Of a stretch of 7,509 bases of DNA, positions 1 through 6,211 are shown in pieces (the first letter of the stretch is position 1; each line of letters opens with the position of its first letter). The stretch is from an uncultured Alphaproteobacteria bacterium (GTDB lineage Bacteria > Pseudomonadota > Alphaproteobacteria > Rs-D84), in NCBI GenBank assembly GCA_947304085.1, contig CAMZAC010000025.1:1-7509 (forward strand), read 5' to 3'. The notes under the pieces were generated by a model. That model ran no database searches and was not told the origin of the DNA. It saw only the letters and a list, made by a program, of their open reading frames with translations. Position numbers and translations under genes: made by a program.

Positions 1-53
1 ACAACGGACTGTTAATCCGTATGTCACTGGTTCGAGTCCAGTTGCCCGAGCCA
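1..53 (+). tRNA. tRNA-Asn (GUU), 3' part, 5' end outside window
   Basis: The anticodon stem ACGGA/TCCGT (4-8 with 16-20) encloses the loop CTGTTAA, which places anticodon GTT at 11-13 and so gives asparagine. A five-base variable region follows. The T stem is ACTGG/CCAGT (26-30 with 38-42) around the loop TTCGAGT. The 3' acceptor strand is 43-49, the discriminator is G50, and CCA is encoded at 51-53. The D arm and 5' acceptor strand lie upstream of the window. A terminator follows directly, so this is the last gene of its transcript. Confidence 0.95.
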
Positions 54-62
54 AGGAATTCC

Positions 63-94
63 GCCGTAAACCCCGCAGGTTTGCGGCATTTTTC
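63..94 (+). terminator. rho-independent terminator of the tRNA-Asn transcript
   Basis: GCCGTAAACC (63-72) pairs with GGTTTGCGGC (78-87) over ten base pairs, including one G-U pair. The loop is CCGCA, and a T-rich run at 89-93 follows. It begins nine bases after the tRNA CCA end and is the clearest terminator in the window. Confidence 0.9.
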
Positions 95-160
95 TTTACT
101 TAACACTTCTATGTTTCACACACCACGGTACATCAAAAATCATCATGAAACAACCTTCTG

Positions 161-179
161 GCTACACAATAGCTACACA
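161..179. repeat. direct repeat GCTACACA x2, possible integrase arm-type sites
   Basis: GCTACACA occurs at 161-168 and again at 172-179, giving an 11-bp period, about one helical turn. Short tandem direct repeats close to a tRNA 3' end are typical of tyrosine-integrase arm sites in an attachment region. No integrase gene and no second copy of the tRNA 3' end are present, so a remnant attachment site is only a suggestion. Confidence 0.3.
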
Positions 180-203
180 GAATCCGCACTATTAAGATCA
201 ATC

Positions 204-231
204 TTGATATCTATTTTGATATCTATATGAT
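204..231 (+). promoter_or_regulatory. sigma70-type promoter for the 342-803 gene
   Basis: A -35 box TTGATA (204-209) and a -10 box TATGAT (226-231) are separated by 16 bp, which predicts a transcript start near 238. This leaves an untranslated leader of about 100 bases before the ATG at 342. GATATC repeats overlap both promoter boxes, so a bound regulator would compete with polymerase. Confidence 0.5.
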
Positions 232-234
232 ATC
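206..234. promoter_or_regulatory. triple GATATC operator-like repeat
   Basis: GATATC occurs at 206-211, 218-223 and 229-234, with periods of 12 and 11 bp. The first two copies extend to TTGATATCTAT, and the third sits in the palindrome TGATATCA (228-235). Half-sites repeated about once per helical turn across a promoter are typical of operators bound cooperatively by small dimeric repressors such as ribbon-helix-helix antitoxins. No such repressor gene is visible in the window. Confidence 0.4.
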
Positions 235-294
235 ATACCACAAAGCCGCAACACACCGGAAATCTAACGTTTTTTTGCACTTTTTACTGGACAA

Positions 295-345
295 ATGGAA
301 AAATTTACGGCTTACTACGACGACATTGAAAAGGATCGTCTATGA
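295..345 (+). CDS. possible 16-residue leader peptide overlapping the next start
   Basis: An ATG at 295 opens a 16-codon frame (peptide MEKFTAYYDDIEKDRL). Its TGA stop overlaps the ATG of the next gene as ATGA at 342-345, the standard geometry for translational coupling. The ribosome binding site before 295 is weak. It could be a real leader peptide, the first codons of a gene whose frame has shifted, or chance. Confidence 0.25.
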   Translation: MEKFTAYYDDIEKDRL

Positions 346-803
346 AATACAAACATTTTGATGATATTGCGCCTAACCATCGCACAGATTTTGTGATGCT
401 GTATTTTGCCGCGTGTCGTTCTTTGTGCGAATTGGAATCGGCCGTACGCCGCACGCAAGATGGTGCATTAACCAATCGCCAGGCGTGGTTACTCCGCCGG
501 TTGATGTACAAATGTGTCCAAATGGCCGCAAGCCATAAATCCGACCAGCGCAAATTCGAAATTGCAACAATATCTGGTAACAGATCCGGTGCCAAGGCTC
601 TTTTGGTCACGTTACCCAGCGCAATAACCGATGCGGATATCGGTCAAATGTTGGCCACGGCCATCCAAAATGATGCTAAGCATATCTTCTTCATAACCCC
701 TATTCGGCCTAGTATAGCCCAACAACGATCGATACAATGGATGAATGATCATACAGACATCAAAGTCATTGTCCTGATCCCATCGCAAAAAATAGCCAAT
801 TAA
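342..803 (+). CDS. unrecognised 153-residue protein
   Basis: I do not recognise this protein. The start is supported by AAGGA at 331-335, six bases before the ATG, and by a promoter about 110 bases upstream. The first half (residues 1-75) is rich in helix-forming residues, cysteine and arginine and has no signal peptide. The second half (residues 85-150) alternates hydrophobic strands with helices: 'KALLVTLP', then 'AKHIFFITPI', then 'IKVIVLIPS'. This suggests a small alpha/beta domain. That pattern is loosely like the end of restriction-endonuclease-like folds, but I see no D...ExK set, so no function is assigned. An opposing frame at 305-610 lacks comparable start signals. Base composition is richer in GC than the genes at 1573-2773 and matches the next gene. 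It converges with the GIY-YIG gene across a 5-bp gap with no terminator. Confidence 0.6.
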   Translation: MKYKHFDDIAPNHRTDFVMLYFAACRSLCELESAVRRTQDGALTNRQAWLLRRLMYKCVQMAASHKSDQRKFEIATISGNRSGAKALLVTLPSAITDADIGQMLATAIQNDAKHIFFITPIRPSIAQQRSIQWMNDHTDIKVIVLIPSQKIAN

Positions 804-808
804 ACCGA

Positions 809-1474
809 TTATTCGCTTTCGCCCAGCATGCGGTTTTTGCGTTCGGTTAAAATTTCGCCTTTGTATTTAAAGAAATCCGGTCCACGGTATTGTTTCCAAT
901 TTGTGGCAAAATGTTCTTTCATGATCTTTCTAGCCAATTCAGACAAAGAATAATCCGTACCGTTGAATGATACCTTCTTTTTATGCGTGGAATCGTTCAC
1001 TGTGCATTTCAAAACCGTGCCATTTTTCAATGTACGCGCAAATTCCAACGTCGCCCCAGGCTTGATACCAACCGCAGCAAAATCATATTGTTTTTTGCCT
1101 TTTTTATCGGATGCTATTTGGATATCTTCATCTTTCACCACGCCATCTTCACCAAACATGGTATTGTCTGTTTTTATCTCTTCGCCTTTGAACCCTTTGG
1201 CCAGTACTTCCAACAAAGCAACCGCATCTTCTGGCGCAACTCTAAAGAATTCACGATTTGATCTTACGCGGCTGCCGGCAAAGATTCTGTGTGCATACGC
1301 TTCATTTTCTTCATAATTATCAACCCTGACGGCGAAATGGCATCTGAACGGCAATGGAACGCCTGTTTTATCAAGTTGCTTCATGCGTTGTTCAACTGTT
1401 TTATCTGTGCGCCCAATTTTGATGTAACCAGGCATCGCATCATTGGTTAAAATATATATAATCCCACGCGCCAT
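809..1474 (-). CDS. GIY-YIG nuclease family protein, T5orf172/MUG113-like
   Basis: This is a 221-residue soluble protein. Residues 3-90 form a GIY-YIG domain of the T5orf172/MUG113 type. It begins 'GIIYILTN' (Y7) and continues 'GYIKIGRT' (17-23), 'EQR' (R30) and a 'NREFF' segment (73-77). These correspond to the family's tyrosine, KIG, arginine and NxEF signatures, so a metal-dependent DNA nuclease is plausible. A charged linker (95-130) leads to residues 137-210, with 'GTDYSLSELARKI' and 'NWKQYRG'. This resembles the DUF4357/RAMA type of domain found on nucleases and methylases, though that assignment is tentative. The start is backed by AGGAG eight bases upstream and its own promoter at 1502-1530. 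Composition is about 45-50% GC in several stretches, well above the next gene, so it may have a different history from the island. Its biological role is unknown. Confidence 0.85.
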   Translation of the reverse strand: MARGIIYILTNDAMPGYIKIGRTDKTVEQRMKQLDKTGVPLPFRCHFAVRVDNYEENEAYAHRIFAGSRVRSNREFFRVAPEDAVALLEVLAKGFKGEEIKTDNTMFGEDGVVKDEDIQIASDKKGKKQYDFAAVGIKPGATLEFARTLKNGTVLKCTVNDSTHKKKVSFNGTDYSLSELARKIMKEHFATNWKQYRGPDFFKYKGEILTERKNRMLGESE

Positions 1475-1501
1475 AATAAAAACTCCTATGTTATCATGAG
1501 A

Positions 1502-1530
1502 ATTATAGCATAAATTTGAATATAATACAA
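1502..1530 (-). promoter_or_regulatory. promoter of the GIY-YIG nuclease gene
   Basis: Read on the minus strand, TTGTAT (1530-1525) and a perfect TATAAT (1507-1502) are separated by 17 bp. The predicted transcript start is near 1495, about 20 bases before the ATG, with AGGAG at 1487-1483. The nuclease can therefore be transcribed independently of the upstream PIN gene. Confidence 0.6.
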
Positions 1531-1572
1531 TTTTTCATAAATTACATATTATAAACAATGTGAATAACAGAG

Positions 1573-2499
1573 CTATCCCGCTTGTTCATTGGATATTTTT
1601 TCTTCTGCTACTGTCTTATCCTCTATTACCTGTTCTTCTGGTAAGACAGTATCATACTCATTATTTTCAAAAGGAATATCTACATCATATTCAAGTTTAT
1701 AACCGTGTTCTCTTGCTAACAATCTAATAAAACTATCCATATTAAAAAAGTAACACCTCCGGTCAGTTTTCTTGTTAAACTCAACCAAAAGTTGTTTGTT
1801 AGGACGCCCCTTACCAGATTTATCCCACCAATCAAATTTTTTTTCATTGGTTACAAATATAATATCTGTTTTATCCGCCTTAGCCTTGGCCAATAATTCA
1901 GACCATATAATAAAATCTCCAGATTTATTCTGTTTCTTTTGACTATCGGTAATTCCTGGAGGAATATCATATTTGAGTCTTTTCTCAAATTCATTTTCAT
2001 AAAATTCGGAATTTTCTAATTCACGACCAACACAATCATCATAAAAAATTTCTTCTATTATTTCTGAAATTTTATCAAAATCAACTTCTTGTGCTTTATA
2101 AGCTTCTCTCATAGCTTCCACAGCCTTTTGTAAAGCTGTTTTAGCAGTAATAACCCAATCACTTAAAAAATGTGTTTTATTTATATCTTGTTGTAATGCG
2201 TTTATGGTACTTGTAACCCCACCAAGTTTTGACGAATAAATAGATTGAGCCCTTTGTATAACCTTATCTTTGTTTTTATAAAATTCTTCTGCTGTATGAT
2301 ACGGCACAAACAACCTGTTTTTGATTGTATCTTTTGTTAATAATCCTTTGATATCTTGTAAAATTTTTGGTGAATAACTATACAAACCCAATAAAGCATT
2401 TGTATCAAAAGCCAAAACCGCATGTTTTAACATACGTTTTATCTCTTCTATATCATACTCCTGATGAACATAAACCGCATTCTTCATATTATTGCCCAT
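1573..2499 (-). CDS. PIN-like domain nuclease (PIN_8 type)
   Basis: This is a 308-residue protein with the layout of the large PIN-like family often labelled PIN_8. Strand 1 carries the first acidic site, 'LAFDTNALLGLYSYS' (D32, N34). A second acid lies in 'PYHTAEEF' (E71/E72). A helical insertion spans about 85-175. The late signature is 'PPGITDSQKK' (D185), 'SGDFIIW' (D195) and 'IIFVTNEKKFDWW' (214-225), followed by 'GRPNKQLLVEF'. The acidic residues expected for metal-dependent RNA or DNA cleavage all appear present. The tail (280-308) is acidic and probably disordered. The first ATG overlaps the Cas2-like gene by 11 bp, while an ATG four codons later (2487) would start one base after that gene's stop. 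Neither has a strong ribosome binding site, so translation is probably coupled. The gene is very AT-rich, as low as about 20% GC in places. Substrate is unknown. Confidence 0.8.
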   Translation of the reverse strand: MGNNMKNAVYVHQEYDIEEIKRMLKHAVLAFDTNALLGLYSYSPKILQDIKGLLTKDTIKNRLFVPYHTAEEFYKNKDKVIQRAQSIYSSKLGGVTSTINALQQDINKTHFLSDWVITAKTALQKAVEAMREAYKAQEVDFDKISEIIEEIFYDDCVGRELENSEFYENEFEKRLKYDIPPGITDSQKKQNKSGDFIIWSELLAKAKADKTDIIFVTNEKKFDWWDKSGKGRPNKQLLVEFNKKTDRRCYFFNMDSFIRLLAREHGYKLEYDVDIPFENNEYDTVLPEEQVIEDKTVAEEKISNEQAG

Positions 2500-2773
2500 A
2501 AGTTTCTAATATACGTTTTACCCACACATCGTCCGCTTTTGTATTTCTCCATGCTGCAGGCATTGCTAATCTAGAAACAAACAATCTATCATTTCTATCT
2601 ATGCACAAAGCTAATCTATCACGGATAGCTGTTGCTGGTAATGCTGTTACAATTATCCAACAAGATTCTGTTATTTTACCCCAAGTACCATATGACTTTA
2701 TCGTATTATACAACAATTCATAATTCTTACCAGGAGCCATTAAATCATAAGAGATAATATAACATTTATTCAT
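2489..2773 (-). CDS. Cas2-like ferredoxin-fold small protein ('SinR family')
   Basis: This 94-residue protein matches the group annotated in databases as 'SinR family', whose sequence pattern resembles Cas2 and VapD ferredoxin-like folds. It has an opening strand 'CYIISYDL' with aspartate D10 at the Cas2 catalytic-like position. A helix follows ('NYELLYNTIKSYG'), then 'WIIVT', a second helix ('ATAIRDRLALCI') and 'DRLFVSRL'. The length is that of a Cas2 protein. AGAGG six bases before the ATG supports the start. There is no cas1, effector gene or repeat array nearby, so this is not a CRISPR adaptation module. It is the first gene of a pair with the PIN nuclease and overlaps or abuts it. A partner or toxin/antitoxin-like role is inference. 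The SinR name does not imply the Bacillus regulator. Confidence 0.75.
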   Translation of the reverse strand: MNKCYIISYDLMAPGKNYELLYNTIKSYGTWGKITESCWIIVTALPATAIRDRLALCIDRNDRLFVSRLAMPAAWRNTKADDVWVKRILETYGQ

Positions 2774-2801
2774 GCGTGACCTCTATCATCAATGACAGTA
2801 T

Positions 2802-2815
2802 ATTATAGTATTCTG
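2802..2815 (-). promoter_or_regulatory. possible -10 of the Cas2-like/PIN pair
   Basis: The minus strand has a perfect TATAAT at 2807-2802, about 30 bases before the Cas2-like ATG. The best -35 match, TTACCG at an 18-bp spacing, is poor. The -10 lies inside an imperfect inverted repeat (2796-2815, CAG-N-ATA against TAT-N-CTG), so this may be a regulated promoter separating the pair from the RM operon. Confidence 0.35.
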
Positions 2816-2844
2816 AAAAATCAAACGGTAAAAATTTAATGTGT

Positions 2845-3183
2845 TTACTTTCTTACTAAATTGGTCACAGAAGTATAATAAGCGTCTTCGCCGCGTATGC
2901 GTCTGACGACATAATCTACATCAAAGTATTGGTATGTACCATCTTTCTCGTTATATTTGGTTACAAGTTTTGCAGAACATGCACGGCGTTGCGGCGTTAC
3001 ATCTGTAAACACCTCCATTTCCACCACTTCTTCAAAGCCGACTATATCTTTCTTGTAATTTTCCTTGGCTATATCTGTTAATAGCTTTTTAACCGAACTA
3101 TCCCAACATTCTGGTGCTGGCTCAGAACACCCAGCCAGCGCAATAGACATTACTCCTACAACCATCAAACGTAGTATGTTCAT
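2845..3183 (-). CDS. small predicted lipoprotein
   Basis: This is a 112-residue exported lipoprotein. It has a short N-region (MNILR), a hydrophobic core to residue 17, and the lipobox LAGC with the lipidated cysteine at position 19. The mature part has three further cysteines or fewer and no known catalytic motif. Two stretches, 'FTDVTPQRRACSAKLV' and 'YQYFDVDYVVRRI', look like beta strands of a small globular domain. That layout is common among uncharacterised Gram-negative lipoproteins and prophage proteins. The ATG is four bases after the res stop codon with only a weak GGGG element upstream, so it is probably expressed from the mod-res transcript. Its GC content (about 43-47% in sampled lines) is clearly higher than that of res. 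The function is unknown. An envelope protein is an odd companion for a restriction system. Confidence 0.8.
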   Translation of the reverse strand: MNILRLMVVGVMSIALAGCSEPAPECWDSSVKKLLTDIAKENYKKDIVGFEEVVEMEVFTDVTPQRRACSAKLVTKYNEKDGTYQYFDVDYVVRRIRGEDAYYTSVTNLVRK

Positions 3184-3187
3184 ATTA

Positions 3188-6100
3188 TCACCCCATTATT
3201 TTCTTAAACAAAGTGTCATAGGTATCAACAACACCATATTGAACTTTGTTTCCGCTTATTTTCTCAAAATGCTTTTTCGCACACTTTATTTTTGCTTTTT
3301 CTACATCCTTTAAACTTACCTCTAAGTCATCTGGAGGCACCCCCTTTGTTACAGCCACAAAGTAAATATGTTTTATATCACCTTCTTTAAAAACGATAGC
3401 CCAGTCTGGATTGTATTTTCCCATTGGAGTACTGATATAAAAATCGTTTGGTAGCTTAGCATATACACAAACATCTTCATGACATTCCAGCTCTTTAGCC
3501 ATATCCTTTTCAACCTTAGAATCACACGCTACTCGATCGTATATATTGTGATTTGGTGTCTCAACAGAATTATCTTCCAAGACATTTAATTCATGCTTGG
3601 TAAAAATATCCGTACTAAAACGTTCTTCTAATGCATTGTATTCTATATGCTCTATAACAGAAATTGCTTTAGTTTCGTTTATTAAATCGATAGCATTTTT
3701 AATAAAATCTTGGGGATTTGCTTTAAATTTATCAAAAACCTCCGGCCTAATTTTGGTTAAAATATCCGCCACCGCTTTTCTTGTTAACGCTGTACCTTTT
3801 GCTATTTCCCCAATTAAATCAAATGGCTGGCTTATTTCGGCAACTGTTATTTTTTCTACAGATATTTTACCTTTGGTCATATCTAAATCTGCATTATCAG
3901 AAATATGTTTAAGGTTAGATTTGGCTATTTCTACAACCAGTGGAGTTACGTGTAAATTATTATTTAAAGACTCAACTGCTTTACTTATCAAATCTTCTGT
4001 CTTAAAATCTACTGTGTAGAATGATTTCTGGTTTATTAAATTCCACAAGTCTTGAAATTCCTTTTTATTGAAATTCTTTGTGTTTAATTTCTGCTTAACC
4101 CTTTTTCTACCAGCATCAGTTATCTTTATTGTCGTTTTATTTGCTATTTTGATGATAGCGTCCGCCTCAAAGCCCATTGGGGCAATAAAGGTTCCGTCCT
4201 GAACAGCAGTGTAATATTTCTGTGTTAATTGTTTGTTTTTATCAATATATTGTTGAACAGTAAAATGGTATACAATATCTCCAGCTTCATCTTTGGTGAT
4301 TTTATGCTCTTCTCCATTCATAACCACTGTTTTATCAACAAACATATCTTCAGTTATCTTTTGCAATCTTCCATCTGTAGCAGCTTTATACTCTTCTTGT
4401 AAAGCGGCAGCAAATTTTTCATAACTTTCTGAAGCTATTACAGTTAATACGTTTATATTGTGTACATTTTCACCAACCTCTGCTTCATCCATACGATCAC
4501 CATGTTGATTTACACACAAACGCATACCGCGTCCAAGTTCTTGACGACGAGTTGTTGTACTGCTATCACTATTTTTCAACGCACAAATTTGAAAAACATT
4601 TGTGTTATCCCACCCCTCTTTTAAAGCAGAATGCGAAAATATAAATCTGACAGGTTCATCAAAAGATAATAATCGTTCCTTGTTTTTCATGATCAAATCA
4701 TACGAATCCTTATCGGCATCCGTACTACCGTTAGTATCTTTTAATTTGCCTTTTTTATCCTTAGAAAAATATCCATCATTGCATGTATCTGGATGTGTCT
4801 GTTTTAGAAAAGCTTCATACTCTGGATTTAAACCAAGATTTTCCAGTCTTCTATCCATAGCAAACTGGTATTCTTCCTCAAACATCTGTTTATATAGACC
4901 GTTTTCATTATTATCTGGACGATATTTAGCTACCTCATCTATAAAGAACAGAGATAAAACTTTAATGTTTTTATCAAATAAAGTTTCTTCTTTTTCTAAA
5001 TGGCTTTTAATAGTTTCACGAATTTGAACCCTGCGCAACTGTTCTTCATTCATATTGCCGATTGATTTACCTTCCTCCAAAACGACACCATTCGTAAAAG
5101 AGACAGTTTTATCGCTACCATTTATTAAATCAACAATCCAACGATCTTCATATTCAGCTAGGTTGCCTGACTTTACATATAAATCATCCTGTTCTTCAAA
5201 ACGCATAATTTTTCTATCACGCTTGCTGGCTCCTTGATGATCAATTTCTAACCATACAGTAGGATCTTTACCTGGTCTGACATCAATTTTAGAAACATAT
5301 ACATACCCATTTGTGGCGGTATCCCCATGTATAGAAATACCTTTAACAGCTATCTTTTTTACTAAATTTTTATTATATGCATCAATTGAATCTAATCTGT
5401 ACAGCATATTATATTCATCGCGATGAGTAGCAGAATAACGCAATATAAATAATGGCTTAAAACCCTTCATTCTTTGGACGGTTGTCGCTCCACTGGTTGA
5501 TTGCGGCTCATCTAGTATAATAATCGGTCTTGTTTCTGCAATCACATCGATTGGGCTGCGCCCTTTGAATTTTTCCGGTTGCTTTGATGTAAATACTCTA
5601 CTTTCTGCATTATTTGCAGCAAATGCTTGTGAATTGATAATCATTACATGGATATTTTCATCTGTTGCGAACTGTTCCACCTGTTGTAAATCAGATGAAT
5701 TATAAATAAAAAATTGGAGAGTATCGCCATACTCCATCTTAAAATGGCTTTCTGTAGTAACAAAAGAATGATAAGCGCCCTCGCGAATAGCTATAGACGG
5801 TACAATTATGATAAATTTGGTCCAGCCATATCTTTTATGTAATTCATGTATTGTTTTGATGTAAACGTACGTTTTACCAGTACCAGTCTCCATTTCTACT
5901 GATAAATTCAGTTCCTTTTGATCATAACCCACAATAGAATCTATCGGTTTAATACCATTTTTTATTTGCTCTTTTCTAATATTTGCTTTTAGTTGTTCTT
6001 CTGTTAACTCTATCTTTTGGTTTGCGTAGGCATTTTGAACCTCATTAAATAATGTGTTATCATCAGAAGTCCCAGGATCCATCAAATATACATTCGAATC

Positions 6101-6193
6101 TATATTTGGTTGACCAACAAACACATTACAGATTGCATCACATGCATCTGTTTGAAATTGTTGATGTTTGTATTTTTGAATTACATTTGGCAT
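3188..6193 (-). CDS. res: type III restriction enzyme Res subunit, nuclease site altered
   Basis: This is the ATP-dependent translocase/nuclease subunit of a type III RM complex, 1001 residues (full length). From the ATG at 6193 the helicase motifs are: Walker A 'METGTGKT' (101-108), motif II 'DEPQ' (228-231), motif III 'SAT' (254-256), a motif V region 'SHSALKEGWDNTNVF' (520-534) and motif VI 'QELGRGMR' (551-558). The C-terminal nuclease domain has 'KYNPDWAIVF' (D930) and 'VTKG' (V948, K950), where the family has ETKG. The catalytic glutamate is therefore valine, and DNA cleavage is probably lost while translocation may persist. A TTG 18 bases further upstream (6211) is in frame. I prefer the ATG because GGAGGG lies six bases before it. 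The gene follows mod by 18 bp and precedes the lipoprotein by 4 bp. Confidence 0.93.
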   Translation of the reverse strand: MPNVIQKYKHQQFQTDACDAICNVFVGQPNIDSNVYLMDPGTSDDNTLFNEVQNAYANQKIELTEEQLKANIRKEQIKNGIKPIDSIVGYDQKELNLSVEMETGTGKTYVYIKTIHELHKRYGWTKFIIIVPSIAIREGAYHSFVTTESHFKMEYGDTLQFFIYNSSDLQQVEQFATDENIHVMIINSQAFAANNAESRVFTSKQPEKFKGRSPIDVIAETRPIIILDEPQSTSGATTVQRMKGFKPLFILRYSATHRDEYNMLYRLDSIDAYNKNLVKKIAVKGISIHGDTATNGYVYVSKIDVRPGKDPTVWLEIDHQGASKRDRKIMRFEEQDDLYVKSGNLAEYEDRWIVDLINGSDKTVSFTNGVVLEEGKSIGNMNEEQLRRVQIRETIKSHLEKEETLFDKNIKVLSLFFIDEVAKYRPDNNENGLYKQMFEEEYQFAMDRRLENLGLNPEYEAFLKQTHPDTCNDGYFSKDKKGKLKDTNGSTDADKDSYDLIMKNKERLLSFDEPVRFIFSHSALKEGWDNTNVFQICALKNSDSSTTTRRQELGRGMRLCVNQHGDRMDEAEVGENVHNINVLTVIASESYEKFAAALQEEYKAATDGRLQKITEDMFVDKTVVMNGEEHKITKDEAGDIVYHFTVQQYIDKNKQLTQKYYTAVQDGTFIAPMGFEADAIIKIANKTTIKITDAGRKRVKQKLNTKNFNKKEFQDLWNLINQKSFYTVDFKTEDLISKAVESLNNNLHVTPLVVEIAKSNLKHISDNADLDMTKGKISVEKITVAEISQPFDLIGEIAKGTALTRKAVADILTKIRPEVFDKFKANPQDFIKNAIDLINETKAISVIEHIEYNALEERFSTDIFTKHELNVLEDNSVETPNHNIYDRVACDSKVEKDMAKELECHEDVCVYAKLPNDFYISTPMGKYNPDWAIVFKEGDIKHIYFVAVTKGVPPDDLEVSLKDVEKAKIKCAKKHFEKISGNKVQYGVVDTYDTLFKKIMG

Positions 6194-6199
6194 CAGAAA

Positions 6200-6205
6200 C
6201 CCTCC
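6200..6205 (-). promoter_or_regulatory. ribosome binding site that sets the res start
   Basis: The minus strand reads GGAGGG at 6205-6200, six bases before the ATG at 6193. This near-perfect Shine-Dalgarno element would lie inside the coding region if the upstream TTG at 6211 were used, so the ATG is the start. Confidence 0.8.
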
Positions 6206-6211
6206 GTACAA

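Larger units (their letters stand above)
95..294. other. gene-poor region between tRNA terminator and the first protein gene
   Basis: I see no credible protein gene here. The stretch holds the GCTACACA repeats (161-179) and the GATATC repeats with an overlapping promoter (204-234), followed by about 60 bases with a T7 run at 270-276. An open frame does cross it, but it has no ribosome binding site and starts inside the tRNA. Confidence 0.6.

Noticed and set aside
21..230. Open frame on the plus strand across the tRNA 3' end and terminator
   Set aside because: It begins inside the tRNA, has no ribosome binding site, and runs through a terminator and repeat region.
305..610. Minus-strand frame opposite the 342-803 gene
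   Set aside because: It has no promoter or ribosome binding site to match those of the plus-strand gene and no recognisable domain.
342..803. Restriction-endonuclease-like (Mrr-type) domain in the unknown protein
   Set aside because: The strand-helix rhythm is suggestive, but no D...(D/E)xK or QxK catalytic set is visible.
963..1316. Plus-strand frames inside the GIY-YIG gene
   Set aside because: They are antisense shadows of a gene with clear family motifs on the minus strand.
1531..1572. Terminator hairpin after the PIN gene
   Set aside because: Only a 4-bp ACAT/ATGT pairing with an AT-rich loop is available, which is too weak to call.
2489..2773. Cas2 of a CRISPR-Cas system
   Set aside because: No cas1, other cas gene or regularly spaced repeat array is in the window, and the protein fits the stand-alone SinR-family group better.
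3597..5027. Plus-strand frames inside res
   Set aside because: They are antisense to a full-length Res with intact helicase motifs and show no independent start signals.
6194..6211. TTG start for Res at 6211
   Set aside because: A near-perfect GGAGGG lies six bases before the ATG at 6193, so the extra six residues are the untranslated ribosome binding region.
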